The notes: generated by a model not told the origin, from the sequence alone. Shown: positions 30,817 to 38,803, counted from the first letter of the stretch. The stretch: DNA of 43,512 bases from Prevotella sp. (GCA_017428925.1 JAFRPY010000091.1:1-43512); one strand, 5' to 3'. Program-made: numbers and translations.

Positions 30817-30855
30817 AAATTATCCTAATTTGAATAATCCTATTTAGGATAATTT
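30817..30855. repeat. Inverted repeat upstream of the DUF4421 promoter
   Basis: AAATTATCCTAA (30817-30828) and its exact complement TTAGGATAATTT (30844-30855) flank 15 bases that hold another AATAATCCTA. Three related ATCCTA elements within 40 bp just upstream of a -7 element look like an operator. Confidence 0.65.
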
Positions 30856-30933
30856 AAGAGGAATCCCCTCCTGTTTACATTCCTAAAACGAAAGAAGTGT
30901 GGCTTTGTCCAAACTCATTGGGCACTTACACCT

Positions 30934-30941
30934 TATCTTTG
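30934..30941 (+). promoter_or_regulatory. -7 element of a short transcription unit
   Basis: TATCTTTG is a perfect -7 match. No annotated gene follows on the plus strand, but a strong terminator lies at 31118-31154. The -33 position has no TTTG. Confidence 0.5.
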
Positions 30942-30945
30942 TATA

Positions 30946-31154
30946 AAAAAAAGGATATAAAAATGAAAACAAAAACCTGATACTTTTATGAAAATACACG
31001 ACAAGTCTGGCTTGAAGAAGGTTGCCGTGATGATGAGATGTTCCCGTCATCTGTAACCACAAAACAACCTCTTAACAACCCCATAACAGCCCCATTCTTC
31101 CTTTGTTTTCGCCCAGTAAAACCCTATGATTTCATCTGCAAATCATAGGGTTTT
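30946..31154 (+). ncRNA. Candidate small RNA or small-peptide transcript
   Basis: The approximate 5' end is inferred from the -7 element and the 3' end from the terminator, giving about 210 nt. It contains a five-codon frame (30963-30980) preceded by AAAAGGATATAAAA, and a 22-codon frame (30988-31056) beginning MKIHDKSGLKKVAV. Neither resembles a protein I know. It could be a regulatory RNA, a leader-peptide unit or a decayed gene. Confidence 0.4.
31118..31154 (+). terminator. Intrinsic terminator with a 15-bp perfect stem
   Basis: AAAACCCTATGATTT and AAATCATAGGGTTTT pair fully around a 7-base loop, followed by GCTTTG. No gene of normal size ends before it on the plus strand, so it most likely ends the transcript starting near 30946. 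It could also act on the minus strand. Confidence 0.8.
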
Positions 31155-31184
31155 GCTTTGTAACTCTGTCTGAGTTGCACATCA

Positions 31185-31294
31185 AATCCTAATCTTTTGA
31201 AAATGAAATCCTATTTATTTCGAGTTCAAATCCTTATTATTTGCCCACAAAATCCTTATTATTTGCTCTCAAAATCCTTATTTTCCCTATCTCC
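31185..31294. repeat. Tandem 22-bp repeat, four to five units
   Basis: Units begin with AATCCT at 31185, 31207, 31229, 31251 and 31273, exactly 22 bp apart. Units 3 and 4 differ at only four positions (AATCCTTATTATTTG, then a variable part and CAA). The outer units are more diverged. The 22-bp spacing is two turns of DNA. Confidence 0.8.
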
Positions 31295-31368
31295 CAAGCT
31301 TCTTTTTCTTTCAAAAATGGTATCAAAAAACAGGACAAATTTTTCAACAATAAATGACGTCGTCGTTT

Positions 31369-32262
31369 TTATTCGTCGGCCAGATTAGGTTGTTCGAGCC
31401 AGGCAAGGGTGGGGTGAATGGCCAGGTAGCGGTTGCGCAAGTCCCAACGTTCACCGAATATCCAGTTGCGATAGAAACGAATGAGGAAGAGGGGATTCAC
31501 CTTGATGTTCTTGAGCTCGTTCATGTAGTTGGCGCGGACCATTGCATTGCGGAAATACCAGGAATGGTCGGCAAAGACATCGGTGTGGATGCCGAAGCCG
31601 AGGGGACGGAGCAGCAGGATGGCGAGCACGGCGGTGGTTCGGGTGTTGCCCTCGTTGAAGGGGTGGATGTGCCAGATGCCGGCCGTGAAGAGCGATATCC
31701 ATTCCACCAGTTCTTCGCCACGCAGCTCGTGGTAGTTGATGTTGCGGTCGAACTCGAAGTTACAATCGAGGGCGATGCGCAGTTCTTCCCAATGCAGATA
31801 GACGACGGTGTCTTTTTCGAGCACCCATTCGTTTTTCACGAGGTCGTTTTCACGCAGTTGTCCGGCATGTTCGTAGACGCCGTCGAATATCTGGCGGTGC
31901 AGGTTCAGATAGCCTTCGGTGGAGAAATCCAACTGCTTGTTGAAAAGAACGTCGGCAATGTTGCAGGCCGTCTTGTCGGCTTCCTGCTCCTTGGCTTTTT
32001 CTGGAGTTGCGGGCGGATTTTCGTCGTAGAAACTCCACACTTGCCGTTTGGCCTCGTCAAGAGTGATGAGGCTCTCGATATGCTGGCGAGCTGTCTGCCG
32101 CAGCATATTGGAGGTTCTCAGTCCGTCGGTGGCCTGCAGTCCGATGGCTGCTGCCCAAACATAGGCTCTTTCGGTGATTTCTTTGTCGCCTTGGTTAAGG
32201 TATTCCCCGAAATCGTCTAATTTGAATTTCTCGTTTCTTTTTTCTTTTCCTACAGTTTTCAT
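31369..32262 (-). CDS. Fic-family protein (intact active site)
   Basis: The 297-residue protein has the complete Fic motif HPFNEGNTR (200-208) preceded by FTAGIWHI, and the flap EWVLEKDTVVYLHW (145-158). Fic enzymes usually transfer AMP from ATP to a target protein hydroxyl. Residues 28-80 are helical with SLITLDEAKRQVWSFYD, resembling a built-in antitoxin-like segment, but I see no clear S/TxxxE(G/N) inhibitory motif. It is independent of trxB, which begins upstream on the same strand. The target is unknown. Confidence 0.85.
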   Translation of the reverse strand: MKTVGKEKRNEKFKLDDFGEYLNQGDKEITERAYVWAAAIGLQATDGLRTSNMLRQTARQHIESLITLDEAKRQVWSFYDENPPATPEKAKEQEADKTACNIADVLFNKQLDFSTEGYLNLHRQIFDGVYEHAGQLRENDLVKNEWVLEKDTVVYLHWEELRIALDCNFEFDRNINYHELRGEELVEWISLFTAGIWHIHPFNEGNTRTTAVLAILLLRPLGFGIHTDVFADHSWYFRNAMVRANYMNELKNIKVNPLFLIRFYRNWIFGERWDLRNRYLAIHPTLAWLEQPNLADE

Positions 32263-32292
32263 GCTTTATGGATGGTGGTTAGCGTTTTGAGG

Positions 32293-33225
32293 TCAGAGCG
32301 TCTGCAAATAACGCTCTGCCTCGAGTGCTGCCTTACAGCCACTGCCGGCGGCTACAATGGCTTGGCGGTAGTGCGGGTCGGCACAGTCGCCGGCGGCAAA
32401 CACCCCGGGAATGTTGGTGCGGGGAGAGTCGCCCTGGGTTTTGATGTAACCAGTCTCGTCGAGTTCCAGCCATTGGCTGAAGACTTCGGTGTTGGGTTTA
32501 TGGCCGATGGCCAGGAAAAATCCGTCGATGGGCAGGTCGTAGAACGATTCGTCGGACTCGCCCTTGCGCTTGACAAGATGGACACCTTCCACGCCGTTTT
32601 CTCCGTAGAGTCCCACGGCATTGTGCTCGAACAATATCTCAATCTTAGGATTGTCGGCCACGCGTTGCTTCATGATGTCGGATGCGCGCAGGTAGTTCTT
32701 GCGGACAATCATGTAGACCTTCGAGCAGAGTTGTGCCAGATAGGTGGCCTCTTCGCATGCAGTGTCGCCTCCGCCAACTACGGCCACCACTTTTTTGCGG
32801 TAGAAAAAGCCGTCGCAGGTGGCACAGGCCGAAACGCCCTGACCGTTGTATTTTTTCTCGTCTTCCAGTCCGAGATATTTGGCCGATGCCCCGGTGGCGA
32901 TGATCACCGTGTCGGCTTCCAGCTGGGTGCCGTCGTCGGTGGTCAGCACGTAGGGGCGGGCTGAGAAGTCGGCCTCTGTGATGACCCCGTCGCGGATGTC
33001 GGCTCCGAATCGTTCAGCCTGCTGGCGCAGTTCCATCATCATCTGGTTGGCGTCCACACCGTCGGGGTAGCCCGGGAAGTTTTCAACGATGGTGGTCTGT
33101 GTGAGCTGACCGCCCACTTGCAGTCCACAGTATTGCACAGGGGCCAGGTTGGCTCTTCCTGCATAGATGGCAGCCGTATAGCCGGCAGGGCCGCTGCCTA
33201 TAATCAGACATTTGATGTGTTCCAT
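32293..33225 (-). CDS. trxB: Thioredoxin reductase
   Basis: TrxB passes electrons from NADPH through FAD to thioredoxin. The 310-residue length is typical. The FAD motif GSGPAGYTAAIYAGRANL begins at 10, the redox pair CATC is at 134-137, the NADPH motif is VGGGDTACEEATYL, and the FAD-binding C-terminus is GVFAAGDCADPHYRQAIVAA. Its ATG overlaps the stop of the glutathione peroxidase gene by one base (TAATG), so the two form an antioxidant operon. Confidence 0.95.
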   Translation of the reverse strand: MEHIKCLIIGSGPAGYTAAIYAGRANLAPVQYCGLQVGGQLTQTTIVENFPGYPDGVDANQMMMELRQQAERFGADIRDGVITEADFSARPYVLTTDDGTQLEADTVIIATGASAKYLGLEDEKKYNGQGVSACATCDGFFYRKKVVAVVGGGDTACEEATYLAQLCSKVYMIVRKNYLRASDIMKQRVADNPKIEILFEHNAVGLYGENGVEGVHLVKRKGESDESFYDLPIDGFFLAIGHKPNTEVFSQWLELDETGYIKTQGDSPRTNIPGVFAAGDCADPHYRQAIVAAGSGCKAALEAERYLQTL

Positions 33226-33779
33226 TAGTCTTTCAGCAGTTCCTCAATCTGCTTCTCAATGTTCTCCATTTTCTCGGTGGGCTCGAAGCGTGCTACCACC
33301 ATTCCCTTCTTGTTGACGAGGAACTTGGTGAAGTTCCACTTGATGTCGGGCTTCTGAGCATAGTCGGGGTCGGCCTTCGAGAGCATGTCGTCGAGGATGT
33401 GGGCAATGGGGTGTTCCATGTCCCATCCGGCAAAACCTTTCTGTTCCTGCAGGAACTTGAAGAGCGGGTCGGCATCTTCGCCGTTCACCTTAACTTTCTT
33501 GAAACGCGGAAATTCGGTGCCAAAGTTCAGCTTGCAGAATTCGTGGATGCTCTCGTCGGTGCCTGGTGCCTGTTGGCCGAACTGGTTGCATGGGAAGTCA
33601 AGGATAGTGAATCCCTGTGAATGATACTTCTCGTAGAGGGCTTCAAGTTCGTCGTACTGAGGGGTGAATCCGCACTTGGTGGCGGTGTTCACGATGAGCA
33701 ACACTTCGTTGGCATACTCTTTGAGGGAAACGGTGCCTCCCTTTCTGTCCTTGACAGCGAAATCATAAACTGTTTTCAT
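33225..33779 (-). CDS. Glutathione peroxidase-family thiol peroxidase
   Basis: The 184-residue protein reduces peroxides using a catalytic cysteine in NTATKCGFTPQY (C36), with the Gln and Trp of the catalytic set in LDFPCNQFGQQAPG and DIKWNFTKFLV. Bacterial members generally take electrons from thioredoxin, which fits the overlapping trxB gene. The ATG at 33779 (MKTVYDF) is preferred: the longer reading from 33818 would use a GTG whose first base is part of the -7 element. Length fits the family. Confidence 0.92.
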   Translation of the reverse strand: MKTVYDFAVKDRKGGTVSLKEYANEVLLIVNTATKCGFTPQYDELEALYEKYHSQGFTILDFPCNQFGQQAPGTDESIHEFCKLNFGTEFPRFKKVKVNGEDADPLFKFLQEQKGFAGWDMEHPIAHILDDMLSKADPDYAQKPDIKWNFTKFLVNKKGMVVARFEPTEKMENIEKQIEELLKD

Positions 33780-33817
33780 TTTCTTTAGTCGTGTTTGTTT
33801 GAAATAAATTTCACCCA

Positions 33818-33825
33818 CAAAGATA
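33818..33825 (-). promoter_or_regulatory. -7 element for the gpx-trxB operon
   Basis: The minus strand reads TATCTTTG, 38 bp before the ATG at 33779. It rules out a start at 33818. Confidence 0.65.
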
Positions 33826-33964
33826 CATTAAATAAATGAAGAATGAAGAATGATGAATGAAGAATTATTGAATTTTAAGGTTTTAGGCGTCTATGAATCC
33901 CCTTTTTCCTGTTCTTTTGCAGAAAGTAAATGGGGATTTCCCTATGAAGAATATGGTTTTTCTC

Positions 33965-33995
33965 TTGGCCTTTAACATTTTTAGCCTTATCTTTG
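33965..33995 (+). promoter_or_regulatory. Promoter of the Tyr/Trp-rich lipoprotein
   Basis: TTG at 33965-33967 and TATCTTTG at 33988-33995 are spaced 20 bp apart. The start codon follows at 34026. Confidence 0.65.
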
Positions 33996-34025
33996 CATTG
34001 TAAATAACATTAATACTTTTGAGAT

Positions 34026-34619
34026 ATGAAAAGATTACACACTTTATTGACAATGGTTGCGATAGCAGCTCTGTCGTTTACTTTCACGTCATGCGACGAG
34101 GATGAAGCAATTGCCTATACCCTCGATGGTACTTGGGAAGGTAATATCTATGTAAGCCATAGGTGGGATGGTCGGTATTATGATGCCTCTCATTCCTATA
34201 TCTATTTCGATCGTGATATATACAGAAATGCGCGAGGCTATGGGTATTGGGTAGACGAATACAGGAATGCACCTTGGGGCAGCTATATTGCCAACCATAT
34301 CAGCTGGAAGGTCAGAAATAGGGATATAATAGTTTATTTTGAGGAGGATGATTATGAAGTGACAATCTATGACTACTCTTTGAATGACCGCTATTTTGAA
34401 GGGTATATCTATACTTATGACAATAAAAAGGTTAGTTTTAGCCTGCGCAAAACTTCCTCTCGAAATTGGGATAACTATTATTATGGATGGGATTACTGGG
34501 GAGACTACTACTGGAATGATTACTATTATTACGGCAAGCAGAACAGTGTAGTTGACGAAACCCGTGCGACACCACATACTTTGGAAAAACCTGAGCGCGT
34601 GTTCCGTATGAGGGAATAA
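34026..34619 (+). CDS. Tyrosine/tryptophan-rich lipoprotein
   Basis: This 197-residue protein has a lipoprotein signal with lipidation at C23 (LSFTFTSC followed by DEDE). The mature protein is mostly beta and very rich in Tyr, Trp and Asp (for example NYYYGWDYWGDYYWNDYYYY near residues 151-170). Residues 30-145 resemble a single lipocalin-like or jelly-roll beta domain starting TLDGTWEGNIYV. The C-terminal 30 residues are polar. I do not recognise a named family. It has its own promoter and terminator, so it is expressed alone and should be anchored in a membrane, probably the outer one. Confidence 0.8.
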   Translation: MKRLHTLLTMVAIAALSFTFTSCDEDEAIAYTLDGTWEGNIYVSHRWDGRYYDASHSYIYFDRDIYRNARGYGYWVDEYRNAPWGSYIANHISWKVRNRDIIVYFEEDDYEVTIYDYSLNDRYFEGYIYTYDNKKVSFSLRKTSSRNWDNYYYGWDYWGDYYWNDYYYYGKQNSVVDETRATPHTLEKPERVFRMRE

Positions 34620-34652
34620 ACAAGAATTCTTTTCTCAAATGGAATATTGATA

Positions 34653-34687
34653 AAAGCCCCATGAAGCATATCGCCTCGTGGGGCTTT
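34653..34687 (+). terminator. Intrinsic terminator of the Tyr/Trp-rich lipoprotein
   Basis: AAAGCCCCA and TGGGGCTTT form a 9-bp stem with a loop of 17 bases, 33 bp after the stop codon. The T run is short. Confidence 0.65.
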
Positions 34688-34744
34688 CCGTGTCTCGCAA
34701 TCATACTTTGATTGCAGACGAATGATTTTGTCGTTTTTTTTCAG

Positions 34745-35719
34745 TCAATTAAACTGACCGTAGTTTTTCCAGGCCGTACAGATCTGTTCAGCGGTCATGG
34801 CCTCGCATCGGTTCTCAACGTCATCAGGGAAGTTGCAGAAGAAGTCAATGCCCGTGCGCTGTTCCAGTTCGTCGATGCTGATGATGTAGTCGTTTAGGGC
34901 TTCGTAGCTGCGGTTGCTATTTTCGTTCTGGGCCCAGAAGGCGAAAGCTCCATATTGTCCGTTTTTCTTCACGATGAAGGTGGCAAAGAAATACTTGGGA
35001 ACGATGAGCTTATTGCTGATGTATTGCAAGATGCCGTATTCTTCTTTCCCATTGAGTTTCACATTGGCGATGGTGCCTCCCTTGCATACCCACATGGTGT
35101 CGGCAGATGTCAGCGAATTGGCCACTTTCTGCACGAAATTCTCCATGTAGAGCCAAAGGCCGGCATTGAACTTGTTGTATTGTGGCTGCATGTTGGTCAG
35201 GTAGAACGTCTGGTAATTAGCGTCCTTTGAGTACAAGCGGTCGTAGGAAGCACAGATGTGGCCGTGGTCGAAACCTGAGTTCCAGAAGTAGTCGCGTGTG
35301 GTGTAGTCGGCCGACGGGGCATCGAAATAGTAGCTGGGATTGATTTTTGCCAGGTCGGGATCGATGGGATATTGTGGGTTGCCCTGATAGCGATTGGTGT
35401 TCTGAATGGTGGTGGCCTTGGTCATTTGATAGCATGTCCATCGCTGGGACTTCTTCGAGTAGTCCCATTCCACGCTGTAGTTCACACGGTCGGGGTCGAC
35501 GTTGTCGGAAGTGGTATGGATGACGATCACGCTATTAGTTGCAGCAAGCTTGGGAAACTCCAGCCGGCCGTAGCGGGCATCATAACCAGTGTCGTTCTTG
35601 TTGGCGTTTATGGTAGTGGGCGTGCTGCTGCCGCCGTTGCCACCAGAACTGTCTTCGTCGCTTCCGCCGCATGCTGCCAGCGTGACGAAGAGGATGGGGA
35701 ATAGGCGTTTGTAATTCAT
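34745..35719 (-). CDS. Secreted DNA/RNA non-specific endonuclease (lipoprotein)
   Basis: The 324-residue protein has a lipoprotein signal (FVTLAAC, Cys 17) and a Ser/Gly-rich linker to about 38. The His-Asn metal-dependent nuclease fold of the NUC1/NucA type follows. The catalytic segment reads FDHGHICASYDR, where the family usually has DRGH, so the Arg is a His here while the catalytic His is kept. The metal-binding Asn is in LTNMQPQYNKFNAGLW. Such enzymes cut DNA and RNA outside the cell. It lies downstream of rpmE2 and near other nucleic-acid-related surface genes. Confidence 0.87.
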   Translation of the reverse strand: MNYKRLFPILFVTLAACGGSDEDSSGGNGGSSTPTTINANKNDTGYDARYGRLEFPKLAATNSVIVIHTTSDNVDPDRVNYSVEWDYSKKSQRWTCYQMTKATTIQNTNRYQGNPQYPIDPDLAKINPSYYFDAPSADYTTRDYFWNSGFDHGHICASYDRLYSKDANYQTFYLTNMQPQYNKFNAGLWLYMENFVQKVANSLTSADTMWVCKGGTIANVKLNGKEEYGILQYISNKLIVPKYFFATFIVKKNGQYGAFAFWAQNENSNRSYEALNDYIISIDELEQRTGIDFFCNFPDDVENRCEAMTAEQICTAWKNYGQFN

Positions 35720-35741
35720 AGTTGTCCGGTATGTGAAAAGG

Positions 35742-35783
35742 GAATGCGCCAGCGTGCATATGCAACTACACGCTGACGCATTC
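35742..35783 (-). terminator. Hairpin terminator between rpmE2 and the nuclease gene
   Basis: GAATGCGCCAGCGTG (35742-35756) and CACGCTGACGCATTC (35769-35783) pair over 15 bp with one G-T type mismatch. On the minus strand it follows rpmE2 by 28 bp and is followed by CCCTTTTCAC. It may be only partial, because no separate promoter for the nuclease gene is evident. Confidence 0.65.
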
Positions 35784-35811
35784 GGTTTTTGGTTTATCTT
35801 TTGAAAAGATA

Positions 35812-36066
35812 TTACTTCTTGGTGCTCTTACCGTAGCGGCTCATGAAGCGGTCGACGCGACCGGCAGTGTCAACGAGCTTGCTCTTACCAGTATAGAACG
35901 GGTGAGAGGTGCTGGAGATTTCGAGTTTTACCAGTGGGTAAGTTTCGCCTTCAAATTCCACTGTCTCTGAAGTCTTGCATGTGGAACGTGACAGGAACAT
36001 ATCGCCGTTGGACATGTCCTTAAACACGACGGGGCGATAGTTTTCGGGATGAATACCTTTTTTCAT
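35812..36066 (-). CDS. rpmE2: 50S ribosomal protein L31, type B
   Basis: The 84-residue protein is the L31 form without the zinc-binding cysteine set (type B): [41 protein letters not shown]. It has a single Cys (CKTS). L31 sits in the central protuberance at the subunit bridge. Type B forms replace zinc-containing L31 in many bacteria during zinc limitation, but in Bacteroidales this is often the only L31. Its promoter overlaps a strong hairpin. Confidence 0.96.
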   Translation of the reverse strand: MKKGIHPENYRPVVFKDMSNGDMFLSRSTCKTSETVEFEGETYPLVKLEISSTSHPFYTGKSKLVDTAGRVDRFMSRYGKSTKK

Positions 36067-36097
36067 TTTCTTGTTTATTGATTAATTAAAAATATTT

Positions 36098-36132
36098 CGG
36101 GCTGCAAAAGTACAAAGAATTTTGCAGCCCGC
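36098..36132 (-). terminator. 12-bp hairpin overlapping the rpmE2 promoter
   Basis: CGGGCTGCAAAA (36098-36109) and TTTTGCAGCCCG (36121-36132) form a perfect stem with an 11-base loop. On the minus strand it comes 21 bp after the OB-fold lipoprotein gene and can act as its terminator. The -7 element of rpmE2 (TACTTTTG on the minus strand, 36105-36112) lies across one arm and part of the loop. Confidence 0.75.
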
Positions 36133-36153
36133 CAAATATTTCAGAAGTTTTTT

Positions 36154-37914
36154 CTAATTTGCGTATGTAATTTCAATAGAAATAATACGTATCTGACTGG
36201 CAGCTCCTGTGGATGAAGATGTGTTTGTAATCGTAGAGGTCTTGGAATTGACTTGCTTTACTGTAACAACTTTTCCATCAACGGTCACGGTTCCAGGTGA
36301 AGCAGTAATATCTCCGCTTGCATTGCAGATGGTTCCTTGGTATTCATCACAGTTAAACACAACTTTTTCAATGTCCTTTGATGCTGTGATGGTTACGGAA
36401 TTCTTTGGATACATACGGATATTGGTGCCTGTGTCGTAGTATTTGGGGGCATTGCTATTACCGCCACCGTCGAATTCGAGTTTCGTACCGTCAGCCAGTG
36501 TCTGTGTACCCATGGCAACACCGTTGGACACTCCAAAGTCGATAGCGTTTACGGTGATGGTGTTGCCGGAAATTGTGCCAGGACCGCTCTGTTCGCCAGA
36601 TCCGCCATCTGTAGTCTTTCCGTTGAGTTTCACAATCTTGCTGTTTTTCACCTCGGGAACGACAGCGTTGCCGTTCTTAGTGTCGATATACTTCTGAAGC
36701 TGGCCATAGATGATAACCTCGTCGTTTTCTTTCAACTGCTCGTAATCAGTAAAGTCGGCTCCTTCGAGGTATTTGCCACGATAGACGTAAAGTTCGTACG
36801 ACTTTGAACCGTCGTCAGAGATGTAGTAGTTCATGTCCTTGTACTTCTTAGAGGAATTAGGACCAATCTCGTCGGCGGTGTTGGCCTTGCGGGTTACCTT
36901 GCCCTTGATGTAGAAGCTTTCGGTAGTTGATTCGTTGTCGCTCAGGGCGTTAATCATCTCCAAAGCTTTTTCCACCGTGTATGGATTGTCGATGGTCGAA
37001 CTGCCGGAAGGCTGCGGGGTATCACTGCCACCTTCGCTTGTTGCCTTTCCATTGACACTTACGATGTAAGCCGCACTCTTACCTGCGGTCTCGGGGGTAT
37101 TGCCGCTATAGTTGTAGATAGGTCCGCAGACCACCACTTCATCGCCCTTATTGACAGAGAAACCTTTGGGTAAATCTTTGCCGTCGGTGCCTTTCACTTG
37201 ATAACATTTGAACTTCGCACCACCATCTGTGTCGGCGATGTCGAAAGTAATATTGTTAAACGATTCATCAGCAGTTGCACCTTCCACAACAGTCCCCTTA
37301 ACATAGTACGTCTCACTTGGAGCAGTAGTTCCAATCTCCTTACACTTGGCTATAGCACCTGCCACATTGAACGGGTCAGCCTGTGTTCCGGAACCTTTTG
37401 CCTCACCGGCAGGCTCGTCGCCACCGGCTGTTTGTCCGTTGAGAGAGTAGATAGAACTTCCCTGGGTAAACTCTGGAGTCTTCTGGTTATAATAAACCAG
37501 TTGTCCATAGATGATTACTTTGTCGCCGACCTTGATATCCGTATTGCTCTTGAATTTTGCACCGCCGAGATTGTAGCCGCGAAATACTTCCAACTGGCTC
37601 GTAGTTGATCCGTCGTCGGAGATGTAGTAAGTGGCGTTGCCATATTGGGTGCTGGTGTCTATTTCGTCTATCTTCGAGATGGTACCCTCCACATAAACCT
37701 TATCCTCAGTAATTTTTCCTTCGGTAATGAGGTACAGCGCGCTTGCCACACTATATGGATTTTCCACTGTACCGTCTCCCGTAAGTAGTACCATCGGTTC
37801 GTCTGTCTCGGAAGCAAAACCTGGCTTGTCGTAAGGCATGGGCACGTCCTCACAACTGGTGAATGCAAAAGCCGCTATGGCCAGCATCAACAAGGAATAA
37901 ATTTTCTTTTTCAT
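36154..37914 (-). CDS. Lipoprotein with three OB-fold-like repeats
   Basis: The 586-residue protein has a lipoprotein signal (FAFTSC, Cys 20). Three repeats follow, each opening with a GTxxNPYSVASAL or ADPFNVAGAI type line, then a Y-x-KG-x-V strand, an ISDDGS-like hairpin and DxVxIYGQL, at about 48-160, 173-295 and 310-430. This resembles the OB-fold nucleic-acid-binding repeats seen in secreted nucleases. A Ser/Gly-rich linker leads to a C-terminal beta domain (about 445-586) of unknown type. It is the third gene after the TonB receptor and DUF5689 genes. The OB assignment is from repeat pattern. Confidence 0.75.
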   Translation of the reverse strand: MKKKIYSLLMLAIAAFAFTSCEDVPMPYDKPGFASETDEPMVLLTGDGTVENPYSVASALYLITEGKITEDKVYVEGTISKIDEIDTSTQYGNATYYISDDGSTTSQLEVFRGYNLGGAKFKSNTDIKVGDKVIIYGQLVYYNQKTPEFTQGSSIYSLNGQTAGGDEPAGEAKGSGTQADPFNVAGAIAKCKEIGTTAPSETYYVKGTVVEGATADESFNNITFDIADTDGGAKFKCYQVKGTDGKDLPKGFSVNKGDEVVVCGPIYNYSGNTPETAGKSAAYIVSVNGKATSEGGSDTPQPSGSSTIDNPYTVEKALEMINALSDNESTTESFYIKGKVTRKANTADEIGPNSSKKYKDMNYYISDDGSKSYELYVYRGKYLEGADFTDYEQLKENDEVIIYGQLQKYIDTKNGNAVVPEVKNSKIVKLNGKTTDGGSGEQSGPGTISGNTITVNAIDFGVSNGVAMGTQTLADGTKLEFDGGGNSNAPKYYDTGTNIRMYPKNSVTITASKDIEKVVFNCDEYQGTICNASGDITASPGTVTVDGKVVTVKQVNSKTSTITNTSSSTGAASQIRIISIEITYAN

Positions 37915-37946
37915 ATTTTTTTGTTTTTGTTTTTTTACTTCTTTAT

Positions 37947-38789
37947 TTAATATTGTATGTCGCTGGTCTTGCGAATCAGTATCTGCCAGTTGTTGTTATA
38001 GCGCGTGGCAATACCGGTGAGCGTGACGGCTCCCGTAGGCATCACCATGGCTCCGAAGTCGGCGTAGGTGCTGGTGCGTACCATCACGTTGCTGCCGAAC
38101 TCCTTCAGCGTTTGGTTCACATAGTTACCGCCTGTTGTAGTTCCTGTGGTCAGGGTGTTTTTTCCATCGGCATTGGCAAAATGCACATTCTTCAATACCA
38201 CAAGTTTTCCGCAGTTGTTGTCGTAGTCTTTGGCAAACTCTTTGGTGAACTCCACGGGCTGGATGGCATAGGGGTTAATGTCACTGATACTGCCTACAGC
38301 CTTGAAGTGCTGTTGCCAGATATCCTTCGACATACGTCCGATGCTGTTGCCGTTATAGGGCGCACCCAGTTCGGGCTGCTTGCGGTAACCGCCGATATAG
38401 AGTCCTTTCAGGTCGATGAGAATCTCCTGACCTTCTGCAAGATAACCGTTCAGACCATTCTGGTTGACGGCCACAATCAGTGCTCCCGAGGCATCCTGAA
38501 TGGCAAACTGCTTGTAGAGGTTACCCCCCAGGTCGTTACCTGTTACACGGGCTTTGATTTGGATGTTTTCGGTTATTACCTTGTTCTGGTCAGTGCTTGC
38601 GAACACATTGGGGTACATTTTAATGAGCTCGGCAATGGTAATGACATTGCTCTCCGTGATATTATTGTTGCCATAGAGAGATTTGTTCAAGTCTGGCTGG
38701 CTCCACCCGTCAGATTCCCAGTCGTTCTCCATGCATGCTGAAAGCGATGCACAGACCATAATCATCAGTATATATTTGATTGTTTTCAT
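37947..38789 (-). CDS. DUF5689-family lipoprotein
   Basis: The 280-residue protein has a lipoprotein signal (CASLSAC, Cys 19). The rest matches DUF5689 as I know it: ITIAELIKMYPN, then TENIQIKARVTGNDLGGNLYKQF with AIQDASGALIVAV, and GQEILIDLKGLYIG, an OB-fold-like arrangement. Proteins of this family are often encoded next to TonB receptors in Bacteroidetes. It starts 14 bp after the TonB receptor gene and ends 32 bp before the OB-repeat lipoprotein. It may be the surface partner of the receptor in place of a SusD protein. Confidence 0.82.
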   Translation of the reverse strand: MKTIKYILMIMVCASLSACMENDWESDGWSQPDLNKSLYGNNNITESNVITIAELIKMYPNVFASTDQNKVITENIQIKARVTGNDLGGNLYKQFAIQDASGALIVAVNQNGLNGYLAEGQEILIDLKGLYIGGYRKQPELGAPYNGNSIGRMSKDIWQQHFKAVGSISDINPYAIQPVEFTKEFAKDYDNNCGKLVVLKNVHFANADGKNTLTTGTTTGGNYVNQTLKEFGSNVMVRTSTYADFGAMVMPTGAVTLTGIATRYNNNWQILIRKTSDIQY

Positions 38790-38803
38790 ATTCTTGGGGA
38801 TTT

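Noticed and set aside
31185-31294. Possible CRISPR array
   Set aside because: The 22-bp units are contiguous with no spacers between them, and no cas genes are present.
31354-32220. A 288-codon plus-strand frame opposite the fic gene
   Set aside because: The minus strand carries the intact Fic motif; the plus-strand translation is a composition artefact.
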